The translations under genes were made by a program, and so were the position numbers. A DNA stretch of 64,000 nucleotides from DATFVJ01 sp963851085. GTDB taxonomy: Bacteria > Actinomycetota > Actinomycetes > Streptosporangiales > Streptosporangiaceae. Location: the NCBI GenBank assembly GCA_963851085.1, contig CAWKNX010000003.1:248001-312000 (forward strand), written 5' to 3'. Of the stretch, positions 1 to 7,727 are shown in pieces. Within the stretch, counting starts at the first letter, position 1. The number at the start of each line of letters is the position of its first letter. The notes under the pieces were generated by a model. It did not search any database and had not been told where the DNA came from. It saw nothing but the letters and a program-made list of their open reading frames with translations.

Positions 1-64
1 ACCCGGTGGTTCATGTGAGGAGAACCGGCCGCCAGAATGTCATGACCCCGCGAGAGCATGGGAA

Positions 65-92
65 AAGCCTGCGTAACGGCTCACGCAGGCTT
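65..92 (-). terminator. Rho-independent terminator of lsr2
   Basis: A perfect 10-bp inverted repeat (AAGCCTGCGT at 65-74, ACGCAGGCTT at 83-92) has an 8-nt loop. Read on the minus strand, the stem is followed by TTTTCCC. It lies about 90 bp past the lsr2 stop codon, so it most likely ends that transcript. Confidence 0.65.
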
Positions 93-135
93 GTTGCTTC
101 CACATTGTGGAACGGCTAACTGCAGGAGCACATAC

Positions 136-169
136 CGCCGGGGCTCAGGTTCTTACCAGAGCCCCGGCG
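136..169. repeat. Strong hairpin just after lsr2
   Basis: A perfect 11-bp GC-rich inverted repeat (CGCCGGGGCTC at 136-146, GAGCCCCGGCG at 159-169) begins 10 bp past the lsr2 stop. It lacks a T-tract. It may stabilise the 3' end or act with the terminator at 65-92 as a double hairpin. Confidence 0.5.
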
Positions 170-178
170 AGTGCCGTT

Positions 179-517
179 TCAGCGTGCAGACTCATACTCC
201 GCCACGATAGAGGCGGGGATACGGCCACGCTCGTTCACTTTGAGACCGCGGCTCTTCGCCCACTCGCGGATCTGGGCACTTTGCTGACGCCCCGCGCTTG
301 CCTGCGGCTGGCGCTTGCGCGCGCGGCCCGGCGCCGATGCACGCCGTGCATGCTCAACGAACGGGCTGATCTTGTCACGCAGCTCCTTGGCATGCTCGGT
401 GCACGCGTCGATCTCATAGGCGGTGCCATCGAATGAGAAGACGACAGTCTCCTGACCTTCGGCCTCGCCAGTGTGAGGCAGGTCACAGATGACCGACACC
501 TGTACTTTCTGAGCCAT
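179..517 (-). CDS. lsr2: Lsr2-type nucleoid-associated protein
   Basis: The 112-aa protein matches the usual Lsr2 length and layout. An N-terminal beta/alpha dimerisation domain (about residues 1-60, starting MAQKVQVSVICDL) is followed by a basic linker and a C-terminal DNA-binding domain. The latter carries REWAKSRGLKV and the R-G-R minor-groove motif in ERGRIP. Lsr2 proteins bridge AT-rich DNA and silence acquired genes in actinobacteria. The ATG at 517 is preceded by AGGAGA. The gene stands alone, with a sigma-70-like promoter at 578-605 and a terminator at 65-92. Actinomycetes often carry several Lsr2 paralogues, so this may not be the main chromosomal copy. Confidence 0.93.
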   Translation of the reverse strand: MAQKVQVSVICDLPHTGEAEGQETVVFSFDGTAYEIDACTEHAKELRDKISPFVEHARRASAPGRARKRQPQASAGRQQSAQIREWAKSRGLKVNERGRIPASIVAEYESAR

Positions 518-577
518 TGCTCTCTCCTGACGTCCGGCTGTGCTTGGTTGTCCAATATTGTTAAACCAGCAATGGAA

Positions 578-605
578 AGATTATCCGTGCGGAATCGATT
601 GTCAA
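578..605 (-). promoter_or_regulatory. Predicted sigma-70 promoter of lsr2
   Basis: On the minus strand a TTGACA -35 box (600-605) and a TAATCT -10 box (578-583) are separated by 16 nt. This predicts a 5' untranslated region of about 55 nt before the lsr2 ATG. The surrounding DNA is locally AT-rich, unlike most of the window. Confidence 0.6.
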
Positions 606-907
606 GTCAATCTTCTCGTATTGGCCTACTTCACGTCCGCGCCCGCGTCTGGCCGGCTCATCTCTTTGTGAGTCTGATGCCTGCTCAGGCTATCTAGTGG
701 TCTGTAAGAGGAGTCTTCTTTGACTCTGCAGTCCACGACAACGCCCAGGCAGGCACCTCGCGGCGGCGTTGTCGTCGTCGCGCGTAGGAACCACGAAGCT
801 CTCCTCGAAGACCGGCAGAGCCTTGCGATGCACCCACCTGGACGCCGTTCGCTCAAAGGACCCCCTTACAGACCACTTGCAGCCACTTGTCTGCGGTCTA
901 ATGGGGT
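606..907. other. Intergenic region between lsr2 and transporter remnant
   Basis: No convincing gene was seen. Short open frames have no recognisable protein content. The segment just before 908 presumably once held the promoter of the transporter pseudogene. No repeat of note was found. Confidence 0.4.
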
Positions 908-1930
908 ATGTCTGCGAACCCGGTGCCGCGGCCGGTGCGGTTCGGGTACGGCCCCGGCTCATTCTGCACCGGTACCTTCAGCACGGTCCCGGGCCCGCTG
1001 CTGCTTTACTACCTGACAGACGTGCTCGGGGTTCGCGCGGTGATCGCCGGGCCGGCCGTGTTCGTGCCAAAGGCGTGGGATCTGTTCATCAATCCCTTGG
1101 TCGGCAGGCTGTCCGACGCCACCCGATCACAGCACGGACCGCGCCGCCCGTGGCTGCTCGCCGGCACGGCCACGCTGCCCATGTGTTTCGCGCTGACGTT
1201 CATCGGCCTGCCGCTGACCGGAGTGTGCGCCGGGCCTTATGTCGGTGTGGCCTTCTTGCTCGCCTCGACCGGTTACGCGCTTTTCGAGGTGCCTTACAAG
1301 GCGATGCCCGCCGAGATGACCAGTGACTACCACGAGCAGTCGGCGCTGCTGACCTGGCGGATGGTTTTCCTCGGCGTCGCCATCCTGGTGTCCGGCGCCT
1401 TGCGCCCGGTATCGCGAGCGCCGTGGGCGGCGTGGCGGGTTACCGGGTGATGGGTTTGGTCATGGCGGCCGTGCTCGCGGTCTCGATGGTGGCAACGTTC
1501 GCCGGCACCCGGAAGGCGCCGCAGGGCGGCCGCGGCGCCCACGGGCAAGCCGAGCCCTCGCTGCGCGCGCAGCTCGCCGTGATCCGCGCCAACAGGACGT
1601 TCCGCCTGCTGCTCTGGTTCAGCTGCGCGCAGATGCTCGCCGCAGGCCTGATGCTGGCGGCCGCGCCGTACTTCGCGACCTACATCCTGCACGACCCGAA
1701 CGCCGTGACGCCGCTGTTCGTCTGCCTCGTGGGTCCGATTCTGGTCACGATGCCGCCGTGGAAAGGCATCTCGCGGCGGGTGGAGAAGCGGGGTGCGATG
1801 GTCGCGCCGCCACACTGTTCCTCGTCGGCTCGGCCGCGCTTGTGGCCACGCCGGTGTTCGGCTCACCATTCGCTTACGCCTGTGTCCTGGTCATCGGCAT
1901 CGGATATGCCGGGCTCCAGATGCTGCCGGG
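908..1930 (+). pseudogene. Decayed GPH-family sugar:cation symporter
   Basis: The first 165 residues look like a glycoside-pentoside-hexuronide (GPH, MelB-type) permease: RFGYGPGSF, LLLYYLTDVLG, then WDLFINPLVGRLSDAT. A one-base shift near 1405 moves the frame to GIASAVGGVAGYRVMG and further membrane segments. A second shift near 1790 moves it to ATLFLVGSAALVATPVFGS. Homology ends at GLQMLP (about 1930), abutting the 3' end of the convergent lacI gene, so the C-terminal third is gone. Two shifts plus a truncation make it non-functional as read. The LacI regulator and cellulases nearby suggest it once took up an oligosaccharide. Confidence 0.8.
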
Positions 1931-1937
1931 CGGGCCG

Positions 1938-2975
1938 TCAGGCAGAGGCGCGGAGGACAAGCTCGGTGCCGAAGACCGTACATCTCGGTCCCCGTTCGGC
2001 TCCGCTCACCAGCGAGACGAGTTCGTTCACCATCCGTGCGCCCATCTCCTCGATCGGCTGGCGGATGGTGGTGAGCTGCGGCATCGTGTGCCGCGCCAGC
2101 GGCGAGTCGTCGAAGCCGACCACGGCCACGTCATCCGGCACCCTGCGCCCCGTCCGGTGCAGGGCACGGAGCACACCGGCAGCCATCAGATCGGAGGCGG
2201 CGAAGACCGCCTCGATGTCGGGCCGCCTGTCGAGCAGCCGGTACAGCGCATGCTCGCCGGAGACCTGGCTGAAGTCGCCGTAGACGATCAGGCCGGCGTC
2301 GTTCATCCTGGCGTTCGCCATGGCATCGCGGTAACCGCGGAGCCTGTCCACCCCCGGCGCCATGTCAGGAGGCCCGGCGATCGTGGCGATTACCTTGCGC
2401 CCGCTCGCGATCAGGTGCCTGGCCGCCTGCGCGCCGCCGGCCCGGTTGTCCGCGTCGACGTAGGACAGTGTGCCCGCGCCTGACACCGGGCGGCCGACGA
2501 AGACGATCGGTATGCCGATGGCTGCCAGGTCGATGGGATGCCGGCCATGCATGCTCACGAACATCGCGCCGTCGACATGCCCGCTGCGCAGGTAGCGGGC
2601 TGCCGCGCGGTATTCGACCGCGGCTTGGGCGGTGAGCAGAACAAGTTGCTGCTCACCGTAGTGCTGCTCACCGTGGGTTAGCTCTCTCCTGACCCCGCGG
2701 AGAATGCGGGAGAAGAACGCATCGGAGAAAAGCTTGCTCTCGGCCTCGCATACGACGAGGGCGATGACACCGGTCCGCCTCGGTCCGGCGGACCTGGCGG
2801 CGCGATTGCGTACATAGCCGAGGCGGACCATCGCCTCCTCGACCTGACGTCGTGTAGTCGGACGGACCCGTGGTGATCCGTTGAGGACGCGCGACGCGGT
2901 GGCGGACGAGACGCCAGCAGCTTGCGCGACATCAGCGAGAGTGGGCGGCGACAATGTAGTTTCTGTGCCCGGCAC
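1938..2975 (-). CDS. LacI-family transcriptional regulator
   Basis: This 345-aa protein has the full LacI/GalR layout. The N-terminal helix-turn-helix and hinge lie at about residues 10-60 (TLADVAQAAGVSSATASRVLNG, with SSATASRVLN as the recognition helix region). A periplasmic-binding-protein-like sugar sensor follows from about residue 68 (TGVIALVV through VVGFDDSPLARH and TTIRQP). It probably controls nearby carbohydrate genes such as the GPH transporter remnant or the cellulases at 6.6-10.0 kb, but no shared operator was found at those genes. A palindrome about 97 bp upstream (3072-3097) is a good candidate for autoregulation. The ligand cannot be told from the sequence. Confidence 0.9.
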   Translation of the reverse strand: MPGTETTLSPPTLADVAQAAGVSSATASRVLNGSPRVRPTTRRQVEEAMVRLGYVRNRAARSAGPRRTGVIALVVCEAESKLFSDAFFSRILRGVRRELTHGEQHYGEQQLVLLTAQAAVEYRAAARYLRSGHVDGAMFVSMHGRHPIDLAAIGIPIVFVGRPVSGAGTLSYVDADNRAGGAQAARHLIASGRKVIATIAGPPDMAPGVDRLRGYRDAMANARMNDAGLIVYGDFSQVSGEHALYRLLDRRPDIEAVFAASDLMAAGVLRALHRTGRRVPDDVAVVGFDDSPLARHTMPQLTTIRQPIEEMGARMVNELVSLVSGAERGPRCTVFGTELVLRASA

Positions 2976-3071
2976 GTTGCCCTCCTAGCGGGTTCGAGAG
3001 CTGGCCTCTACGGGCCGTCCGCGACGAGACGTACCGCGGCCCACGGGGCTGATACTCAGGAGTGTCGCGTC

Positions 3072-3097
3072 CGGTTAACGAGAACAACAGTTAACCG
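3072..3097. promoter_or_regulatory. Candidate LacI operator
   Basis: A perfect 8-bp inverted repeat, CGGTTAAC (3072-3079) and GTTAACCG (3090-3097), has a 10-bp spacer. It sits upstream of the lacI start in otherwise gene-free DNA. AT-containing half-sites stand out in this GC-rich sequence. LacI-family dimers commonly bind palindromes of this overall size, so autoregulation is likely; this is inference. Confidence 0.45.
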
Positions 3098-3410
3098 AAA
3101 TGAAACATTTGAACGGAGATTCTTGTCACCCCGCGTGTATGTCAAGGGCTATTGCCCACATCGTTATGTCCCATCTGCCGGACTGCGGGGACGTGCGTGA
3201 AGCGGCAGGATGGCCGTGTAACTTACATGTCAATCTTGTCACACGCGGACGGGGCGTCACCGGCTCCGAGCCGCGGCGAGTGCCCGCGCTACGCCCGTGA
3301 TCGCGCCTGCCGCCACTGCTGGAACGTCGCGCTCGCGGGGGTGAGCATCGCGGAAACGGGGACGACGGGGACACCCACGGCTCTCGTCTCGGTGCGGTTC
3401 AGCATGATCC
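3098..3410. other. Intergenic region before the repeat array
   Basis: No gene was recognised. The region joins the lacI upstream DNA to the 76-bp repeat array. It ends with ATGATCC immediately before the first TTAACGGCGG; the complement of this boundary recurs at the edge of the HmaS array near 47600. Confidence 0.4.
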
Positions 3411-3689
3411 TTAACGGCGGCCGTGGATGCGGCCGTCCTTTGGTGCGGGGGGATCCCGGGGGGTCGCCCCCCGGGGCAATACAGTCTTAACGGCGGCCGT
3501 GGATGTGGCCGTCCTTTGGTGCGGGGGGATCCCGGGGGGTCGCCCCCCGGGGCAATACAGTCTTAACGGCGGCCGTGGATGTGGCCGTCCTTTGGTGCGG
3601 GGGGATCCCGGGGGGTCGCCCCCCGGGGCAATACAGTCTTAACGGCGGCCGTGGATGCGGCCGTCCTTTGGTGCGGGGGGATCCCGGGG
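3411..3689. repeat. 76-bp tandem palindromic repeat array, left part
   Basis: Units start at 3411, 3487, 3563 and 3639, giving an exact 76-bp period. They begin TTAACGGCGGCCGTGGATG and contain the hairpin CCCGGGGGG-TCG-CCCCCCGGG next to GGATCCC. The fourth unit is cut at 3689 by an insertion sequence and resumes at 5824. The frame is open through the array but only repeats the same Gly/Pro/Arg-rich peptide, so it is not called as a gene. The same core, in the opposite orientation, recurs inside the HmaS gene (47286-47602) and after the transporter gene (about 56118). Confidence 0.9.
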
Positions 3690-5823
3690 CAACACCACGG
3701 ACTTAAGGCTTTACGGCTGTGACCTGGGCGTTTCGGGGCCCGAGGCGGCGTCCCCGGCCGATTTGATCATGAAGGAGGCTCCTGATAGGGGTATGGGTGT
3801 CGATTCCTTTGCCCTGAACAGGAGCCCTGGGTGTGTTCTTACCTGTCGTGCGCTGTGTCCGCAACCCCGGTGCCGGATTCCGGCGCGTGGCGGGCCGGGG
3901 GGCTGGTGGCGGGGGCGCTGGGCGGGCCGTGCCCGCCGTGGGTCATCGCGGCCGGGGCCGGTGACCTGGCCGATCCCTCGGGCGGCCGCCAGGACAGCGC
4001 GCTGGTGGCGGCCGGCCGGGCGGGACCGGTGTCGTCGGGGCAGGTGATGACGTTCGCCGTCCCGGTGATCACGGTGCCGGTGAAGGTCCGCCGGTCGGGG
4101 GCGGTGCAGGCGGACGGGTGGCTGCCGGATCAGGTGCGGCTGGGAATGCTGGAAACCGTGCTGGGCGACGGGGTGATCGAGGAACTGTGCGATCAGGCGG
4201 TCGCCGCCGGGCTGGTGGCGCCACCGGAACGGCGGCGCCTGATGTCGCTGCCGTTCATCATGCGGATCGTGGTCGCGATGACCTTGCTGCCTGATGCTGA
4301 CTACCCGGAGGTGATCCGGGTCCTGACCGGGCTGCTTCCCCGGCTGCCGTGGGCCAGGAGGTGGCAGGTCCCCACGCATAAGACGATCACCATATGGCGG
4401 CGCCGGCTGGGGACCTGGCCGGTGGAGCAGCTGTTCTGGCGGGTCGCCGGTCCCCTGGTACCGGACGGCGCGGCCGGGTCGGTGATGATCGTCGGGCGGC
4501 CGCTGTGCTCGATGGACGGCTTCGAGCTGGACCTGCCGGCCACGCCGGATAACCTGGCGGTCTTCTCCTGCACCGGGGCCAGCAAGGACACCCCGTGGAA
4601 CGGCCAGGCCGGGAAGAGCCAGGCCGCCAAGGCCGTGCCGGGCGGGCCGTTCCCGCACCTGCGGTGCCTGCTGGTGACCGCCCGCGCCGGGCGGGCGGTG
4701 CTCGGCGCGGCAGCCGATGCCACCGATGCCGGGGAGCAGACGCTGGTGGCCCGCCTGGTGCGCGAGCACCCGGAACTGTTCGCCGGGCGCGTATTCCTGA
4801 TGGACCGGAACTTCCTGGGCTATCACCTGATCACCGCGATCCTGGACGCCGGCGGGCACCTGATCATGCGGGTGCGGGCCGGGATCAACCTCCCGGTCAC
4901 CGAGGACGGGTGGCTGCCGGACGGGTCCCGGCTGACCTACCTGGACGAGCCGGACCGTCACCGGGTCACCGACCGGCTGCCGCTGCGGGTCGCCGAGCAC
5001 AACGTGGTGCTGCCCGGCAGCGGCGGCGAGGTGTCCGAGACCTACACGATCGCGACCACCCTGCTCGACCATGAGGCGGCTGACGCCGAGGCGCTGCGGG
5101 CCGCCTACCCGATGCGCTGGTCCGCCTCGGAGACCACGATCGGGGAGAACAAGACCACCGTGACCGGGGCCGGCCCGGCCACCACCCCGTGCCTGCGCTC
5201 CGGCGAACCGGAACTCGTCTACCAGGAACTATGGGCGTGGCTGGCCGCCACCCAGCTGGTCCGCGCCAGGCGCCGCGGCCGCCACCCAGTCCGCGGCCGC
5301 CATCACCGCCCGCCGCCACGCCGCCCGGCCGACACTGACCAGGTCTCCTTCACCACCATGCGCCGCGACGCCGCAGCGTCGATGCGCCAGTCGCTGGTCA
5401 CCGCGACCACCAGCCTGGCCGCGCTCGCCGCCCTGGCCCAGGCCGCCGGCCAGACCGCGCTGCACACCCTGAACCGCACCGGCCGGCAGCGGTACTCCGA
5501 ACGGAAACAGAAGTCCCGGCCGGCCTTCGGTCACACCCGGGTCACCAAGACCACGCACCGCGGGCCGGTGAAGATCACCCGGTTCCAGCCGGCCGCCAGC
5601 GTCACATAGCCGCTGATCAGCAGAAACAGCGGCCAGGAAGGAGGAACCGCCCCCGCGCCCAGGGCTGCGGCCCGTGGAACCGCACGCCCACCCGAGCGTC
5701 ATCGGGCCGCCACCATGCCCGCAACAGCCCACCCGCCGCCATAAACCAGACACGAAGACCGATACAGAACCCGAAGATACGAACACCCCAGTCAAGCACT
5801 AACGCCCAAAGTCCCTGGTGTTG
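3690..5823 (+). mobile_element. IS4-family insertion sequence, complete
   Basis: The element is 2,134 bp with one transposase gene. Imperfect terminal inverted repeats match over about 20 bp: left CAACACCACGGACTTAAGGC, right (complement) CAACACCAGGGACTTTGGGC, with three mismatches. It is flanked by an 11-bp direct repeat GGATCCCGGGG at 3679-3689 and 5824-5834, the target duplication. IS4-type elements usually duplicate about 9-13 bp. It landed within the palindromic core of a 76-bp repeat unit. Intact ends, a single full-length ORF and an exact duplication suggest a recent insertion. Confidence 0.92.
3831..5609 (+). CDS. IS4-family DDE transposase
   Basis: The 592-aa transposase of the element at 3690-5823. 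Residues about 95-215 look like the IS4 transposase N-terminal domain (LPDQVRLGMLETVLG, RRWQVPTHKTITIWRRRLG). The RNase-H-like catalytic core follows. Candidate catalytic acidic residues lie in LCSMDGFELDLP, RVFLMDRNFLGYH and YPMRWSASETTIGENK. The last resembles the YREK signature, but with four rather than three residues between R and E. The GTG start at 3831 has AGGAG 6-7 nt upstream. The C-terminal third is rich in Arg and Ala. It catalyses cut-and-paste movement of its own element. Confidence 0.9.
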   Translation: MCSYLSCAVSATPVPDSGAWRAGGLVAGALGGPCPPWVIAAGAGDLADPSGGRQDSALVAAGRAGPVSSGQVMTFAVPVITVPVKVRRSGAVQADGWLPDQVRLGMLETVLGDGVIEELCDQAVAAGLVAPPERRRLMSLPFIMRIVVAMTLLPDADYPEVIRVLTGLLPRLPWARRWQVPTHKTITIWRRRLGTWPVEQLFWRVAGPLVPDGAAGSVMIVGRPLCSMDGFELDLPATPDNLAVFSCTGASKDTPWNGQAGKSQAAKAVPGGPFPHLRCLLVTARAGRAVLGAAADATDAGEQTLVARLVREHPELFAGRVFLMDRNFLGYHLITAILDAGGHLIMRVRAGINLPVTEDGWLPDGSRLTYLDEPDRHRVTDRLPLRVAEHNVVLPGSGGEVSETYTIATTLLDHEAADAEALRAAYPMRWSASETTIGENKTTVTGAGPATTPCLRSGEPELVYQELWAWLAATQLVRARRRGRHPVRGRHHRPPPRRPADTDQVSFTTMRRDAAASMRQSLVTATTSLAALAALAQAAGQTALHTLNRTGRQRYSERKQKSRPAFGHTRVTKTTHRGPVKITRFQPAASVT

Positions 5824-5878
5824 GGATCCCGGGGGGTCGCCCCCCGGGGCAATACAGTCTTAACGGCGGCCGTGGATG
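5824..5878. repeat. 76-bp repeat array, right part after the IS
   Basis: The array resumes after the insertion sequence: GGATCCC, the hairpin core, the ATACAGTC linker, then TTAACGGCGGCCGTGGATG, ending at 5878. Joined to 3411-3689 across the duplicated 11 bp, this rebuilds the fourth unit and the start of a fifth. Confidence 0.88.
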
Positions 5879-6370
5879 GCATGCCCGGAAACGGGATCTT
5901 CGGGCTCTGACGCGCATGCGGGGCCTCCTAACGGAGCGGTTGCACGAGGGGCCCGGGATCGCCCGTGCGGTCGCGAGGCTGTGCCAGCCCGGGGGGACGA
6001 GCCCCCCGCAGGAAACCCGGGCGGTGAGATGGCTCTCACGGTGCCGTGGACTGTAAGCAGGCCACGGCGCGCTGTGAAGAAGGGCCGCGGGCCCGCGCAT
6101 CACGTACATGCTGACCCGGGCCGCGCCGCGGCGCGTGAGCCGCCGTGCGGCCGGCCCTGGAATCGGGGTTCAGCCTGTCCTGTCTGCCTGACCAGGCAGG
6201 ACCCGCGCGGCGAGGCCGTGCGCCGCGCCCGCCGGCCGTCCCTGCGGCCACCGGCGAACGGCTTTCAGCGTGCCGCGATCCAATGGAACAGAGGTGTACC
6301 TTTCATCTTCTTACCGTCATGCGGGCCGCGGGTCAGGCCCGGGCGAATTCCATGATCTCGACCGCGGACA
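5879..6370. other. Gene-free GC-rich stretch
   Basis: No recognisable gene. A diverged palindrome related to the nearby repeats (CCCGGGGGGACGAGCCCCCC, about 5990) is present. Short open frames on both strands have only Arg/Pro/Ala-rich composition typical of GC-rich spacer DNA. Confidence 0.4.
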
Positions 6371-6574
6371 ATGGCCCGCTGGGCGCCAAATTGCGCGGCC
6401 GTCAATATGTACCATCGCCCCGCACACGGCGCTTTCATGATCGCGGTAACTTCTCCGCGCATATCGCCGAAAAGTTACCGCGATCATGAAAGCCGGGCGC
6501 TGCCGGGGCTGTTTCATGGCCTGGAGCATGATCGATGGCCCGCAGGGCGGCCGATATGGCGCCCAGCGGGCCAT
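6371..6574. repeat. Nested inverted-repeat element, copy 1
   Basis: Two perfect palindromes are nested. The outer arms are ATGGCCCGCTGGGCGCC (6371-6387) and its complement (6558-6574). The inner arms span 22 bp, 6431-6452 and 6472-6493, with the core CATGATCGCGGTAACTT and a 19-nt loop. CATGATCGATGGCCCGCAGG follows at about 6527. Parts of the inner hairpin and this motif recur at 20786-20871. The element codes for nothing visible. It lies just past the 3' end of the GH5 pseudogene and could serve as a terminator or be a small non-autonomous mobile repeat. Confidence 0.75.
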
Positions 6575-6595
6575 TGATCACGCTCGCCGAAATGC

Positions 6596-7520
6596 CTATC
6601 CCGCGGCCAGCGATTGCAGGTGCGACTTGTATCCGGCGCCGTATGCGGTAGGCGTGCCGGAGTAACCCGTGATGAGCGCGGGCCCCTGTGAGCAGTCCCA
6701 GTTGTTCCAGGTCCATGCCAGGTAGCCGGTGCTCTGCGAATCCAGCCAGCTCATCAGCGGATTGACGTAGCCATCGGCGCAGTCGTTCTCGCGGATCTCG
6801 CCCGCGATCACCGGCACCTTGGCGATCACTGGCGCGATCTGGCTGGTCCAGCAGGACTGTGTGCTGCACATGTTGAAGTTGTAGGAGTGCCAGGAGGCGA
6901 CGAGGTTGCCATCCGGGTCGGTTGGCTCGTACTGGACCCACTGGGTCAGATCGTTGGAGTACTCGAGCCCGCCGAGCATGATCACGTTGTTGGCCCCAGC
7001 CGAGCGGACCACGGTCACCAGTTGCCGCATGCCCGCCACGGTGTAAGAGATGCCGACACAGGAACTCCCGCCGCTGCGCCAGCACTGCCAGCCCTCGGTC
7101 TCGTTGAAGTTGTCCGCGCGCGACGGGTAGGGCTCGTTGAACAGATCGAAGATGACAGCGTCATTGCCCTTGAGCGCGGCCACCGACGTCCAGAACGGCA
7201 CCGACTGGGTGGCATCGGGCATCGGGCATCGGCTTCTGGCACGTGGCCTGTGCCGACGAGCAGCCCGCCGAGGTGCCGGTGTACAGGCCGTCGGTCCAGT
7301 GCAGGTCGAGGATGGCCACGATCCCGTTGTCGTTCAGCAGGCTCACGTACTGCTCCACCGCCTGCTGGTAGGTGGTGCCCGCGTACGCGGAGTTCACGTA
7401 GGACTCAGCGTTCCAGCACGCCTCGTTCAGCGGCACCCGCACGGCGGTCACGCCCCAGATCTTCATCGGTGTGATCGAGCCTGATCCATCGGGCCGTTCC
7501 AGATGCCGTTTGAGCCCACG
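6596..7520 (-). pseudogene. Frameshifted GH5 endoglucanase
   Basis: The pieces match a glycoside hydrolase family 5 cellulase: GIWNGPMD, then WGVTAVRVPLNEACWN and AILDLHWTDGLYTG, then the acid/base segment VIFDLFNEPYPS, VASWHSYNFN, and the nucleophile segment VPVIAGEIREND. GH5 enzymes cleave beta-1,4-glucans extracellularly. The reading frame breaks twice: a one-base shift near 7485, and a 7-bp tandem duplication (GATGCCC twice) near 7212-7226. No signal peptide or CBM is visible upstream of about 7520, so the N-terminus is also missing or unrecognisable. It lies downstream of the GH6 gene on the same strand and was probably once co-expressed with it. Confidence 0.85.
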
Positions 7521-7727
7521 CGGTGGGCAGGGGCCGATGCGTGCACCGGCACGGGGGGCGTGCGGGTGCACGCATCGGGACACGGGGATTCGGGCAGGGG
7601 ACGAAGCATGCGGGTGCGGTCCCCGCCGCAGCGAGACGGCGGGGACCGCACCCGGCCTTATCGAGCCGGCGAGCGCGCGGTCAGTGCTGGCCCGGGGGCG
7701 GCCCCGGAAACCGGCAGGTTCACGCGC

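Noticed and set aside
3411..3689. Tandem repeats that could suggest a CRISPR array
   Set aside because: Units are contiguous identical 76-mers with no unique spacers and no cas genes. The same holds for the arrays at 47286 and 33664.
3427..4047. Open frames running through the 76-bp repeats
   Set aside because: They only translate the repeat itself in several frames, with no start signal or independent protein content.
3711..5072. Minus-strand open frame of 453 codons inside the IS
   Set aside because: Antisense to the transposase and rich in Gln/His/Arg/Pro. IS4 elements carry one gene.
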